Origin: Pontibacter sp. Tf4
Lineage (GTDB): Bacteria; Bacteroidota; Bacteroidia; Cytophagales; Hymenobacteraceae
Assembly: GCF_014212495.1 (NCBI RefSeq)
Contig: NZ_JACKZC010000008.1
Location: forward strand, 124,001-188,000
Direction of reading: 5' to 3'
DNA length: 64,000 nt
The position numbers and the translations under genes are program-made. This document shows positions 1 to 8,939 of the stretch, in pieces; position 1 is the stretch's first letter, and every line of letters begins with the position of its first letter. The notes beneath the pieces are model-generated. The model had not been told where the DNA came from. It was given only the letters and a program-made list of their open reading frames with translations, and made no database searches.

Positions 1-200
1 ACCAATGCTTTCACACGAATGTGTTTTAGGTGTTAAAGTGAACATTAGCTCTTGTTACTTGTCGTAACGGAGCTTTTGTTTTTTATACCCTCCCCAATTC
101 CATCTGGCCAACTATAGCACTATAGCAGGTAAATATGTCGCAGGCAGGTTTGTCAGCCACAACTATAGTCAGCCAATTCTGTGGCTATCGTTATGCTTCG
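1..200. other. Non-coding region upstream of dnaK (5' part)
   Basis: No open frame with coding character is seen in the first 311 bases. The stretch carries octamer copies at about 110-117 and 160-167. It also has a 7-bp inverted repeat, AGCCACA at 155-161 and TGTGGCT at 180-186, with an 18-nt loop that contains an octamer copy. The element shared with lon follows at 201-219. The gene that lies further upstream is outside the window. Confidence 0.6.
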
Positions 201-219
201 TGACAGAATGACATAAAAA
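201..219 (+). promoter_or_regulatory. Putative stress-gene element upstream of dnaK (TGNCA-NNN-TGNCA type)
   Basis: TGACAGAATGACATAAAAA lies about 92 nt before the dnaK start. It differs at only 2 of 19 positions from the sequence at 57482-57500 just upstream of lon. The core is two TGNCA half-sites spaced 8 nt apart, followed by a short A run. Sharing between two classical heat-shock genes in one window suggests a common regulator site. Its identity is inferred, and the two copies are in opposite orientation relative to their genes. Confidence 0.45.
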
Positions 220-311
220 ACCTCCGTTTCCGGGCTTGGCATATTGGTTGATAGAATGCTATCAACTGAATAGAATTTTTTAAGTTTAGAAACTATAAAT
301 AAAACTATAGA

Positions 312-2243
312 ATGGGAAAAATAATAGGTATTGACTTGGGTACAACCAACTCCTGCGTTGCCGTAATGGAAGGTAACGAGCCGGTGGTTATACCTAACAG
401 CGAAGGCCGCAGAACAACTCCGTCTATCGTTGCATTCTTGGATAACGGTAACGGCGAGCGCAAAGTAGGTGATCCTGCCAAGCGCCAGGCAATCACAAAC
501 CCGCAGAACACGATCGCTTCGATCAAGCGTTTTATGGGCCACAGCTACAACGAGGTTAGCGAAGAAGCAAAACAGGTATCTTACAAGGTAGTACAGGGTG
601 CCAACAACACCATCCGCGTGGAGATCGGCGACCGCCAGTACACACCACAGGAGATCTCGGCAATGGTACTTCAGAAAATGAAGGCTACAGCTGAAGATTA
701 CTTAGGCACAACTATAACCGAAGCGGTTATTACAGTACCAGCTTACTTTAACGATGCACAGCGCCAGGCAACCAAAGAAGCCGGCCAGATTGCAGGTCTT
801 GAAGTAAAGCGTATCATTAACGAGCCTACTGCTGCTGCCCTTGCTTACGGCCTGGACAAGAAGCACAAAGATCAGAAGATCGCGGTATTCGACTTAGGTG
901 GCGGTACGTTTGATATTTCGATCCTGGAGCTGGGTGATGGCGTGTTTGAAGTACTTTCTACCAACGGTGATACACACCTGGGTGGCGACGACTTTGACCA
1001 GGTGATCATTAACTGGCTGGCCGACGAATTCAAGAACGACGAAGGCATTGACCTGCGCAAGGACCCAATGGCCCTGCAGCGTCTGAAAGAAGCAGCTGAA
1101 AAAGCAAAGATCGAGCTTTCTTCTTCTAACGAAACTGAGATCAACCTGCCATACATTATGCCGGTTGACGGTGTGCCAAAGCACCTTGTTCGTAAGTTAA
1201 CAAGAGCTAAATTCGAGCAGCTGGCTGATGATCTGATCCGCCGTTCGATGGAGCCTTGCAAGCGTGCATTACAGGATGCAGGCCTTTCTACTTCCGACAT
1301 TGATGAAGTGATCCTGGTAGGTGGTTCTACCCGTATCCCGAAAGTACAGGAAGAGGTTGAGAAGTTCTTCGGTAAGAAGCCATCGAAAGGTGTGAACCCG
1401 GATGAGGTAGTTGCCATTGGTGCTGCCATTCAGGGTGGTGTACTGACAGGTGAAGTAAAAGATGTACTGCTGCTGGACGTAACGCCGCTTTCACTGGGTA
1501 TCGAGACGATGGGTGGTGTAATGACCAAACTGATCGAGTCAAACACAACTATACCAACCAAGAAATCGGAGACATTCTCTACGGCATCTGATAACCAGCC
1601 GTCAGTAGAGATCCACGTACTGCAGGGTGAGCGCCCGATGGCCCGCGACAACCGCACCATTGGTAGATTCCACCTGGATGGTATTCCACCAGCACCACGT
1701 GGTGTTCCGCAGATCGAGGTAACATTTGATATTGATGCCAACGGTATCCTGCACGTAACGGCTAAAGATAAAGCTACTGGCAAAGAACAGAAGATCCGCA
1801 TCGAGGCTTCTTCTGGTCTGAGCGAAGAAGAGATCGAGCGTATGCGTAAGGAAGCCGAAGCCAACGCCGAAGCTGATAAAAAAGCGAAGGAAGAGATCGA
1901 GAAGCTGAACGCAGCCGACTCTATGATCTTCCAGACCGAAAAACAGCTGAAAGAGTATGGTGATAAGCTGTCGGCCGGCAACAAATCAGCCATTGAAGAT
2001 GCACTGGGCAAACTGAGAACAGCCCACGGCGCGAAGGATGTAGCTGGTATTGATGCTGCCATGGAAGCCCTGAATAACGCCTGGAGCGCTGCATCGCAGG
2101 AGATGTACGCAGCCGGAGCCGGACAGGAAGGCGCTGCCGGTGCACAGGCTGGTGGCAATGGCCAGGCTGGCGGTCCGCAAGGCGCAGCCAACGATGGCGG
2201 CGTAACCGATGTGGATTACGAAGAAGTAGACGGCAACAAGTAA
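312..2243 (+). CDS. dnaK: Molecular chaperone DnaK (Hsp70)
   Basis: This is the cytoplasmic ATP-dependent Hsp70 chaperone that binds exposed hydrophobic peptides and works with DnaJ and GrpE, neither of which is encoded nearby. The 643-aa product has usual full length. The first ATPase motif [10 protein letters not shown] is at residues 4-14, the second phosphate-binding motif DLGGGTFD is near residue 195, and the adenosine motif VGGSTRIP is near residue 335. A substrate-binding beta domain follows, then a helical lid and a Gly/Ala/Gln-rich tail ending in a [12 protein letters not shown] sequence. The start is the ATG two bases after an octamer copy (303-310). There is no obvious Shine-Dalgarno site, as is usual in Bacteroidota. 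The gene appears monocistronic, with a strong terminator at 2273. Regulation by the element at 201-219 shared with lon is inferred. Confidence 0.98.
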   Translation: MGKIIGIDLGTTNSCVAVMEGNEPVVIPNSEGRRTTPSIVAFLDNGNGERKVGDPAKRQAITNPQNTIASIKRFMGHSYNEVSEEAKQVSYKVVQGANNTIRVEIGDRQYTPQEISAMVLQKMKATAEDYLGTTITEAVITVPAYFNDAQRQATKEAGQIAGLEVKRIINEPTAAALAYGLDKKHKDQKIAVFDLGGGTFDISILELGDGVFEVLSTNGDTHLGGDDFDQVIINWLADEFKNDEGIDLRKDPMALQRLKEAAEKAKIELSSSNETEINLPYIMPVDGVPKHLVRKLTRAKFEQLADDLIRRSMEPCKRALQDAGLSTSDIDEVILVGGSTRIPKVQEEVEKFFGKKPSKGVNPDEVVAIGAAIQGGVLTGEVKDVLLLDVTPLSLGIETMGGVMTKLIESNTTIPTKKSETFSTASDNQPSVEIHVLQGERPMARDNRTIGRFHLDGIPPAPRGVPQIEVTFDIDANGILHVTAKDKATGKEQKIRIEASSGLSEEEIERMRKEAEANAEADKKAKEEIEKLNAADSMIFQTEKQLKEYGDKLSAGNKSAIEDALGKLRTAHGAKDVAGIDAAMEALNNAWSAASQEMYAAGAGQEGAAGAQAGGNGQAGGPQGAANDGGVTDVDYEEVDGNK

Positions 2244-2272
2244 GAAAACCGAATACGCAACTATAGATTTAA

Positions 2273-2303
2273 ACGCCCCGCTGACTTCAGCGGGGCGTTT
2301 TTG
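2273..2303 (+). terminator. Rho-independent terminator of dnaK
   Basis: A GC-rich hairpin, ACGCCCCGCT paired with AGCGGGGCGT across a short loop, is followed directly by a T run. It lies 30 nt after the dnaK stop. Confidence 0.9.
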
Positions 2304-2405
2304 TTTTAGGACATAAGTTTTTGCTTATTGTACCATATTCAGATATCTTCACTGCAAAAACACATTCATTACTTCCAATTTATAACCAACCACTTCCTCC
2401 TTTTT

Positions 2406-3650
2406 ATGAAACAACTCTACATTACCCTCCTACTGGCATTGGTAGGCACAGCTGGCTTTGCCCAGAAAGACTTCAGGCCGGGCTACCTGGTGCAGAACGG
2501 CGATACTCTGACCGGCCTGGTAGATTACCGGGGAGCGAAGCAAAGCTCCAATGTGGTGATCTTTAAAGCTAACCAGAATGCCTCAGAACAGGCTTTCGGG
2601 CCGGAACACGTACAAGGATTTGGATTTGATAAGGAGCAGAAACTGTTTCAGTCGAAGCTGATACCTGCTTTTGACAGCCTGAACACACCGCAGACCCTTT
2701 TTGCCGAAGTACTGGTAAAAGGGCAGGCCAACCTTTATTTCCTGCGCGACCCCATGCAGCAGGACCGCTTTTACATTTCTAAAGGCTCTGCAGCGCTGCA
2801 GGAACTGCGTGTAGAAGACTTTAAACAGAAAAACATGAAACAGGGCCATAAGTACGGAAATACCATGCTCATGCGCCGCGAACTATACAAACCTGTGCTG
2901 TTCCATAATTTTATGGATTGCAACACCATAAAGGAAGCAGATATCGACAAAGTAGTACTTGGCTATAACTCGCTGACAGCTATAGTTAAAAAATACAACC
3001 AATGCGTTGGCCAGGAAGAATACAGCAAGCCGCAACAGAAGATAAAGGTAGGCATTGGTGCTGTAGCCGGTGTTAGCAGCTCGTCTCTTTCCTTTACAGT
3101 AGATGGCGAAGAACATCTGTTCAAAGACAATTCTGTCAAGCCGATAGCAGGTTTCTTCTTCCACTTCTCCAAGCCTACGTTCAGCGAAAAAATATCGCTG
3201 CAGGCGGAAATGTTGTTTACATCTCTCTATTATGAGGGCAACACCGGTGATAACCCGACCATACCAGGCACCACCACCACAGAGAACTGGCTGGACGTTA
3301 AACACCTGAAAATACCGGTGATGCTACGCTATTCTTACCCGCGCGGCACCCTGCGTCCGTACCTGCACTTCGGTCCGGTAGTAAACGTGATCATAGCGAA
3401 AGATTCGGAGACCAAAACAACTACTTCCCTGGGTGGAACAAGCCGCACCAGCTCTAAAAAACTGCTGGAAGATGATGATTACCGTAATTTTGCGCTGGGC
3501 CTGATTGGCGGTGCCGGTCTGTCCTACCCGGTTTTTGGCAAGCCACTCTCCCTGGAAGCACGCTACGAAAGAAACAACGGTATATCGCACTTCAACATGC
3601 ACTCTACCCGTATTACGAGCTACTCGCTGCTGCTGTCTTACAAACTATAG
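2406..3650 (+). CDS. Outer-membrane beta-barrel protein (porin-like), unknown role
   Basis: The 414-aa product starts with a signal peptide, MKQLYITLLLALVGTAGFAQ, with predicted cleavage after AFAQ-like residues near position 20. The open frame extends 26 codons further upstream, but the ATG at 2406 places the signal peptide at the N terminus and is preferred. The N-terminal half reads like a soluble domain (about residues 25-230). The C-terminal half alternates polar and hydrophobic residues in beta-strand style and ends in YSLLLSYKL, typical of an outer-membrane beta-barrel such as the PorT/OMP_b-brl group. Function is not recognised. The TAG stop is part of an AACTATAG octamer. It is a single gene between two terminators. 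Confidence 0.75.
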   Translation: MKQLYITLLLALVGTAGFAQKDFRPGYLVQNGDTLTGLVDYRGAKQSSNVVIFKANQNASEQAFGPEHVQGFGFDKEQKLFQSKLIPAFDSLNTPQTLFAEVLVKGQANLYFLRDPMQQDRFYISKGSAALQELRVEDFKQKNMKQGHKYGNTMLMRRELYKPVLFHNFMDCNTIKEADIDKVVLGYNSLTAIVKKYNQCVGQEEYSKPQQKIKVGIGAVAGVSSSSLSFTVDGEEHLFKDNSVKPIAGFFFHFSKPTFSEKISLQAEMLFTSLYYEGNTGDNPTIPGTTTTENWLDVKHLKIPVMLRYSYPRGTLRPYLHFGPVVNVIIAKDSETKTTTSLGGTSRTSSKKLLEDDDYRNFALGLIGGAGLSYPVFGKPLSLEARYERNNGISHFNMHSTRITSYSLLLSYKL

Positions 3651-3674
3651 CCGGTTAATAGCCTGCAACACAGA

Positions 3675-3710
3675 GCGCCCTGCTGCAACCAGCGGGGCGC
3701 TTTTTTCTTT
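3675..3710 (+). terminator. Rho-independent terminator after the beta-barrel gene
   Basis: GCGCCCTGCT pairs with AGCGGGGCGC (one G-T pair) and is followed by TTTTTTCTTT. It lies 25 nt downstream of the stop at 3650. Confidence 0.85.
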
Positions 3711-3719
3711 TCAGCAGTA

Positions 3720-3750
3720 TTGCACCAAACCTGTTGTATCCGTACATTTA
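3720..3750 (+). promoter_or_regulatory. Candidate Bacteroidota promoter of ogt
   Basis: TTG at 3720-3722, a 20-nt spacer and TACATTTA at 3743-3750 match TTG-N17-23-TAnnTTTG except for the last base. The ogt ATG begins only 4 nt after the -7 box, which would make the transcript nearly leaderless. Confidence 0.4.
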
Positions 3751-3753
3751 GCT

Positions 3754-4248
3754 ATGCTTGCAAACTTTTATACCAGCCATTACCACACGCCCCTCGGGTA
3801 CCTTAACCTGACGGCTACCGACACGCACCTGGTATCGTGCCTGTTCTCGGATATCGCTTATCCGGCCACACCCGAACAGCCAGCGGTACTGGAGCAAACT
3901 ATAGCGCAGCTGCGCGAGTATTTTGCAGGCACCCGCAGGCACTTTGAACTACCGCTACAGCCCAAAGGCACCGAATTTCAGCAGAAAGTATGGATGCAGC
4001 TACGTGCTATTCCCTTCGGGAAAACCTGCTCTTATATGGATGTGGCAAGAATTGTATCCGGGGAGAAGGCCATACGTGCGGTGGGCGCGGCCAATGGTAA
4101 AAACCCGCTGTGCCTGATCGTGCCCTGCCACCGCGTTATCGGCAGCGATGGCAGCCTGACAGGCTACGCCGGCGGTTTGTGGCGCAAAGAGTGGCTGCTG
4201 CAACACGAGGGCATCCGGCAACCGGCCCGTCAGCTTACATTTTTTTAA
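3754..4248 (+). CDS. ogt: Methylated-DNA--protein-cysteine methyltransferase
   Basis: This 164-aa suicide DNA repair protein transfers the alkyl group from O6-alkylguanine (and O4-alkylthymine) in DNA to its own cysteine. The active-site motif PCHRV is visible with Cys near residue 125, in the context LCLIVPCHRVIGSDGSLTGYAGG. The helix-turn-helix DNA-binding segment lies just before it, and the motif GLWRKEWLLQHE follows it. The frame is open to 3505, but the ATG at 3754 gives the standard family length and lies downstream of the previous gene's terminator. The next gene begins 77 nt downstream, so the two may be co-transcribed. Confidence 0.95.
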   Translation: MLANFYTSHYHTPLGYLNLTATDTHLVSCLFSDIAYPATPEQPAVLEQTIAQLREYFAGTRRHFELPLQPKGTEFQQKVWMQLRAIPFGKTCSYMDVARIVSGEKAIRAVGAANGKNPLCLIVPCHRVIGSDGSLTGYAGGLWRKEWLLQHEGIRQPARQLTFF

Positions 4249-4325
4249 GCGTAACTACCTACATTACAACCTGTTTGCGTATTTATAGTATAAGCAACCT
4301 TAAACCGGTAACCAACTATAAACTT

Positions 4326-4784
4326 ATGCAGGCACTACATCTACAACCGGGCACACGTGTAAAATCATCGTCGCTGGTGCTTCGCGCCATTGCATTGTTT
4401 ATTGACGTGATGCTGCTGCTGGCCATTGCCGCCATAGCCGATTATTATACCATCAGCAGCAACGAAGCCACCTTTTTATGGAAACCCGAAAGCCTGTTAT
4501 ACATTTTACTGGGCTGGCTATACTTTGCCGGTGCCGAATCGAGCCTGGTGCAGTCCACGCTGGGCAAATACCTGCTGCACATAAAAGTGATCGACAACCA
4601 TAACCAGCGCCTAAGCTTTAAGGCGGCCAGCATCCGGTATTTTGCCAAGCCGGTTTCTGTTCTGATCCTGTTGCTACGTTTTGTCCGCGGACTGCCTGTT
4701 GCCCGCCACCGCTACTTTCATAACCGAATTACCAATGCGTATGTCGTAAAACAACAGCCACAGGCCTATTCTCCTGAACAGTAA
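4326..4784 (+). CDS. RDD family membrane protein
   Basis: The 152-aa product fits the RDD family of small polytopic membrane proteins of poorly defined role; some members are implicated in Na+/H+ exchange. An N-terminal LRAIALFIDVMLLLAI segment carries the family's conserved Arg and Asp in the first membrane helix (about residues 18-40). A second hydrophobic segment is near residues 58-75, then comes the conserved STLGKYLLHIKV loop, and a third helix is near residues 110-125. The start at 4326 is preferred over upstream frame extensions because these overlap ogt. The end faces a bidirectional terminator and a convergent gene. Confidence 0.75.
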   Translation: MQALHLQPGTRVKSSSLVLRAIALFIDVMLLLAIAAIADYYTISSNEATFLWKPESLLYILLGWLYFAGAESSLVQSTLGKYLLHIKVIDNHNQRLSFKAASIRYFAKPVSVLILLLRFVRGLPVARHRYFHNRITNAYVVKQQPQAYSPEQ

Positions 4785-4810
4785 AATCTATTTTTATCGC
4801 AAACAAAAAA

Positions 4811-4846
4811 GCCCGCCTGTTTAAACCGGCGGGCTTCTCTTATTTT
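4811..4846. terminator. Bidirectional terminator between convergent genes
   Basis: GCCCGCC at 4811-4817 pairs with GGCGGGC at 4828-4834. An A run precedes the hairpin, serving as a T run for the minus strand, and TTCTCTTATTTT follows it. It serves the RDD gene on the plus strand and the SixA-like gene at 4860 on the minus strand. Confidence 0.8.
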
Positions 4847-4859
4847 GTTCAGCTATAGT

Positions 4860-5429
4860 TTAGTTGGTGGCTGCACCATACGTATCGGCTTCTATGGTTG
4901 CAGTGCCATCGGCTTGTATGGTTACTTTAAAGATGTGGTCGTATTTACTGTCCGGCACTTCGGCAACAGGCTTTTTGGCTCCAAAGGCCTCCACTATAGG
5001 CAGAATTGTATTTGAGTGACCTACCACCACTATAGTTTTGCCAGCATTATGGGTTAGTATCTGTTTTTTGAGCCCTTCAAAATCGTGCGCTTCGTAGGTA
5101 TTTACAGGCAAATTTCGGGCATCAGCCAATGGTTTTATAGTTAGTGTGTTGCGCTTGTATTTGGTACTGTACAAGGCATCAACCGGCTTTCCATCTAAAT
5201 AAGTTAACAGGGCTTTTGCACGGGCTTCTCCTTCCGGAGTAAGCACGGGGTCTTCGGCTTTAGGGTCTGTGGCAACTTTTTCGGCATGGCGCACTACGTA
5301 AACAGTGGTCACGGCTTTGTCTTTGTCGCCGTTGGCAGCTGCTACAGAGTCTGTTGACTGGTTGCACGACCAGGCCAGGCCGATCAGCAAGGCAAGTACA
5401 AACCTGAAGTAGTAAGGTATTTTTTTCAT
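4860..5429 (-). CDS. Histidine-phosphatase (phosphoglycerate mutase-like/SixA-type) lipoprotein
   Basis: The 189-aa predicted lipoprotein has a signal sequence ending in LAWSC (lipid-modified Cys22). The mature part is a histidine-phosphatase domain with the catalytic RHAEK motif at residues 47-51, the acid/base region LTPEGEARAKAL, and the second conserved histidine in VVVGHSNTI. The family hydrolyses phosphomonoesters, and the SixA branch removes phosphate from phosphohistidine. The true substrate is unknown, and the lipoprotein form suggests a periplasmic or envelope role. It is the last gene of a minus-strand run behind the TPR/protease gene, 25 nt away. An octamer copy overlaps its stop. 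Confidence 0.85.
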   Translation of the reverse strand: MKKIPYYFRFVLALLIGLAWSCNQSTDSVAAANGDKDKAVTTVYVVRHAEKVATDPKAEDPVLTPEGEARAKALLTYLDGKPVDALYSTKYKRNTLTIKPLADARNLPVNTYEAHDFEGLKKQILTHNAGKTIVVVGHSNTILPIVEAFGAKKPVAEVPDSKYDHIFKVTIQADGTATIEADTYGAATN

Positions 5430-5454
5430 AAAGTATAAGTAGGTTATAGTTTGA

Positions 5455-8325
5455 TTAGATTTCTGAAATGCGTGTTTCGGCCATTACTTTGTCGGCCTGT
5501 TTGTTTTTACCCCGTTCTCTTAAAAGTTTTGCCAACAGCACGCGGGCCTCAAGCTGGTAAGGATTGTCTGCCAATGCAGCTTTGTACGATTTCTCTGCTT
5601 TACCTGCCTGGTCTAATGCCTCCCATAGTATCCCTACGGCTGTTAAACGCTCGGCCATTTCAGCCGCCGATTCGGGGCGTGGCTGCTGGCGCAGTAACAT
5701 GGTAGCTTCTTCTACGTCGCCGAGTTGTGCCATTAACGCCACCAGTTTATAGTTATCGCTGCGCAGTTTAACCTTACCGGATAGCAATGGCTCTGCGGTA
5801 ACTATAGCCGAATCTTTCTGGCCCGACATAAGCTGATAAGCCGCCATCCGCACGGTATAGGACGGGCGGGGCGTATTGCTGGCAGTTAAAATACGCTGAG
5901 CTTCTTCTAACGTAGCATACGCTTTTTTATAGTTTCCCTGGGCGGCCAGTACATCGGCATACTGCTGGCGCAGCTCATAGTTCTGCGGTTTTAACGACAC
6001 CAGTCTTGCCAGTTCCGTTTCGCTTTCAGGAGCTTTGCCGGTAGTGCCTTTCAGCCAGTGGGCGTAAGCAAGTGCTTCGTCGCGGCGGTCGCGCAGGTAT
6101 GTTGATACGGTCGGGGCTGTTTTTACATAACTTTCTGCCAAGATCATTGCTTCCGGAACCCTGCTGTAAGAGGCGTATAGTCTGGCGAAGGCCATCGTGT
6201 TGGCAGCTCTTGTCATCAGGTCGTCTTCCAGTTCCAGGGCTTTGCGGTATAGTTCGGCTTGTTGTTTCAGGGCATCGGTGTCTTCCAGTTTGCCATCGCG
6301 GCGCATGGCTTCAAGCAATTCGGCACGGGCCACGTACACAGGCGCATAGTTCGGGTTTATCTTTTCAGCTTTTTCCAGCCACTTTTCAGCCTGGTTATAT
6401 TTGTTCTGCTCGCGCTCCACACTGGCATACGCTATCAGGGCAGGCTGGTAACTGGCATCCCAGGTAAGGGCGGTATCCAGCAGGGCTTCGGCCTGGCTAT
6501 AGTTGCGCCGTGCCAGTTCCCGCTCCGACAGGTTCAAATACACTTCAGCCCAGTTGCTGGCCATCGCCTGTTTATCGCCGGCCAGATAAGCGCGCTGCCT
6601 TTTTACCAATCCATCCAGGAAACTATAGAGCTCCGGGTCTTTGGCTTTCAGGTCGGCGGTGGTGTTGATGGATTTATGGTTGAGCGGATGCACTTTTACA
6701 GGCTCGAAGTAGGCTGGATAGGTTTGGGCCAGGTACTCGTGTTCGTTGTTGGCAGAATAATAATCGAGTGTGCGGTTTTCCTTCATGGCATTCTGGTACA
6801 GGCGGCGCACTTCACGGTTCTCGGCATCGGTAAACACCCGGCCATGAAACTGGTGCACATACTCGTGCAATACCACATTGCGCTCCAGGTACGAGCCGCG
6901 CACCACATACTCAATAGCCGCAGCGCCGCTTCCCACACCGCGTATATCCATCCACTGGCGGTTATCAAAGGTAGTGGCCTGCCGGAAGAAGGGAGAGTTC
7001 ATAGCGATAGCTAAATCAATGTGCAGCGGCGGAATCACAAACTTTTCGTTTTGCCTGCTCAGGAACGGGAAATACACAATGCTCTCGTATAGTTGCGACC
7101 ATACCATTTTCTGCACTTCGTTGCCGGGGTAATAGGTCACATCCGGGAACACGCGGGCAAAGTTTACCGGGTCTTTTATAGTTGTGCTTTGGATGACCTG
7201 CTGCAGCGAATCGTAGTTGTGCAAATAAGGTAACTGCTTTTGTTTGATGACCGCCGCCAGGGCATTGTGTGCCGGGCCATAGTGCTTTTTGCGTTTCAGG
7301 ATGTTTTGGAAAATAGCCTGGGCAGAATCCAGCCGTTGGGAGCGATCCAAATCGAAAGCCATATAATACACCGAGCCGCGCAGCATAGCCGGCAACACTG
7401 ATTGCGGGTAATCTTTCTGCACGTTTGCGGCTATAGTTAAGGCTTCCTGTAGTTTGTTTTGAGCGATCAGCTTTTCGGCCTGCTGTAGTTCCTGGCGTAC
7501 TTTCTCATCTTCAGGTTGGGCGTAATCTGCGTAGGTCAGGTTGGTGTGGCCGTTGCCCCAGTGCCAGTGCGTTACATAGTGCAGCGGGTTCAGTTCCAGC
7601 GCCAGTTCCCATTGTGCCGCCATGTCGTTCAGCTGGGTGGCATCCACGCGTCGCCAGATAGCATAGCCATAGTTGAAGCGGGCATCAGCGTTAAACGGGT
7701 TTAGTGTCAGGCTGGTGATGAGTGGTTTTTCGGCCAACTCCGGCTTCTGGTTCCAGAAATGCACATCCGACTCCAGCAAATACGCATCGGCATTCTTAGG
7801 ATTGAGCTGCTGTACCTGCTTCGCCTTCTGCAGTGCCTGGTCATACTTTTTCTGCAGCATCAGAATACGGCCGATCTGTATAGTTGCTGCTTCGTTGTTC
7901 GGGGCTTTGGCTAAGATCTGGTTGGCTGTGGCTTTTGCTTTTTCCAGTTCCCAGGCCTGCACCTGTAGTTTGCTTTTCAGCAGTAGTGCGTCTGCAGATT
8001 CGGGTTGTAACTTCAGGGCCTGTGTTACCAGCTTTTCGGCCTGTTCAAACTCGTTGTTCAGGATAGCCAGTTTTGCTTTGGCAACTATAGTTTGTGCCGT
8101 TGGTTTTGCCTTGGCTATAGTTTGTTCCGCTTCCTGCCACAACCCTAATTCCAGTAGCTTTTCTGCTTTTTCGGCGGGTGCTATAGTTGCTGTTCTCGCC
8201 TGTTGCCGCTCCTGCTGCAGCTTCTCCCTGATGGCTTTTATATTGTCAGGGTGTTGGGCCAGGGCGGGGAGTGCAAAGGTGAGTGTAGTAATTAATAGTA
8301 CTAAAGAAGTATAGATTTTATGCAT
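5455..8325 (-). CDS. Secreted TPR protein with an embedded HExxH zinc-protease-like domain
   Basis: The 956-aa protein has a signal peptide ending in LPALAQ near residue 24. An N-terminal array of TPR-like helical repeats (about residues 40-260 and 290-370) precedes a central gluzincin-type metalloprotease region with HEYVH at about residues 487-491. A downstream NEHEYLAQ supplies a plausible third zinc ligand (Glu near residue 530). More TPR repeats run from about residue 600 to the C terminus. This resembles peptidase MA-like domains inserted between TPRs; substrates are unknown. The upstream lipoprotein gene ends 5 nt before its start and the SixA-like gene follows 25 nt later, so all three probably form one transcript. 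The sequence holds at least five in-gene octamer copies. Confidence 0.75.
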   Translation of the reverse strand: MHKIYTSLVLLITTLTFALPALAQHPDNIKAIREKLQQERQQARTATIAPAEKAEKLLELGLWQEAEQTIAKAKPTAQTIVAKAKLAILNNEFEQAEKLVTQALKLQPESADALLLKSKLQVQAWELEKAKATANQILAKAPNNEAATIQIGRILMLQKKYDQALQKAKQVQQLNPKNADAYLLESDVHFWNQKPELAEKPLITSLTLNPFNADARFNYGYAIWRRVDATQLNDMAAQWELALELNPLHYVTHWHWGNGHTNLTYADYAQPEDEKVRQELQQAEKLIAQNKLQEALTIAANVQKDYPQSVLPAMLRGSVYYMAFDLDRSQRLDSAQAIFQNILKRKKHYGPAHNALAAVIKQKQLPYLHNYDSLQQVIQSTTIKDPVNFARVFPDVTYYPGNEVQKMVWSQLYESIVYFPFLSRQNEKFVIPPLHIDLAIAMNSPFFRQATTFDNRQWMDIRGVGSGAAAIEYVVRGSYLERNVVLHEYVHQFHGRVFTDAENREVRRLYQNAMKENRTLDYYSANNEHEYLAQTYPAYFEPVKVHPLNHKSINTTADLKAKDPELYSFLDGLVKRQRAYLAGDKQAMASNWAEVYLNLSERELARRNYSQAEALLDTALTWDASYQPALIAYASVEREQNKYNQAEKWLEKAEKINPNYAPVYVARAELLEAMRRDGKLEDTDALKQQAELYRKALELEDDLMTRAANTMAFARLYASYSRVPEAMILAESYVKTAPTVSTYLRDRRDEALAYAHWLKGTTGKAPESETELARLVSLKPQNYELRQQYADVLAAQGNYKKAYATLEEAQRILTASNTPRPSYTVRMAAYQLMSGQKDSAIVTAEPLLSGKVKLRSDNYKLVALMAQLGDVEEATMLLRQQPRPESAAEMAERLTAVGILWEALDQAGKAEKSYKAALADNPYQLEARVLLAKLLRERGKNKQADKVMAETRISEI

Positions 8326-8330
8326 TGATC

Positions 8331-8855
8331 CTATTTTAAACTTAGTATCTTCTTTTGATTTACTTTAACAGTATCTTCTAAGTCAATCATACCAACCTTT
8401 ACTTTAATAAGCCAGGTAAGCGGATTAATTCTTGTCCCTTGTATTTCACCCTCACTAATTTTCAAGGGTTTGTTCGAGTGTGCTTCCGCACAAAAACAAC
8501 TTTCTTCATAAAGTACATTGTAATTATTAAGAGCCTTTCCTTTAGCTTCAAAAGCTGTTGTAAAACTATCTACTTCAAAAACTAAAATATCACTCACTCC
8601 ACTATCAGTAGAAACACTGTCGCCCCTTGAGTAAGTTAGGGTAAATACGGTATTATTACCATCTTCAATTTTATAGTCAAAGTATCTCAAGATGCTATCT
8701 GCAGAAACTTGCGGATCTAACTTTAATTGAGAAGCTGGCTCCAATTGTATAGAATAAAATTGATAGGTATGATCTGTATTCCTTTCGACGCCATCACAAG
8801 ACAGTAACAACAAGAACATAAATACAAGCAAGCACCTTTTAGCCAGTAATATCAT
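8331..8855 (-). CDS. Hypothetical lipoprotein
   Basis: The 174-aa product is not recognised. It begins with a signal sequence and lipobox (LLLLSC, Cys20), so it is probably anchored in the envelope facing the periplasm or outer surface. The mature domain is small and rich in polar beta-type segments. The gene looks clearly richer in A and T than its neighbours, lacks the octamer and may be a recent acquisition (inference from base composition by eye). It sits 5 nt upstream of the TPR/protease gene, suggesting co-transcription. Confidence 0.65.
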   Translation of the reverse strand: MILLAKRCLLVFMFLLLLSCDGVERNTDHTYQFYSIQLEPASQLKLDPQVSADSILRYFDYKIEDGNNTVFTLTYSRGDSVSTDSGVSDILVFEVDSFTTAFEAKGKALNNYNVLYEESCFCAEAHSNKPLKISEGEIQGTRINPLTWLIKVKVGMIDLEDTVKVNQKKILSLK

Positions 8856-8939
8856 GTAGAATATTTATTAGACTATACATTAAATCTACACACTTCTCCC
8901 GGCTAATAAAACTTTATATCGAGTTTATAACATATAAGT

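Noticed and set aside
872..1429. Long minus-strand open frame opposite dnaK
   Set aside because: It is a shadow of dnaK caused by codon bias; the dnaK frame has full motifs. Similar shadows opposite other genes were also left out.
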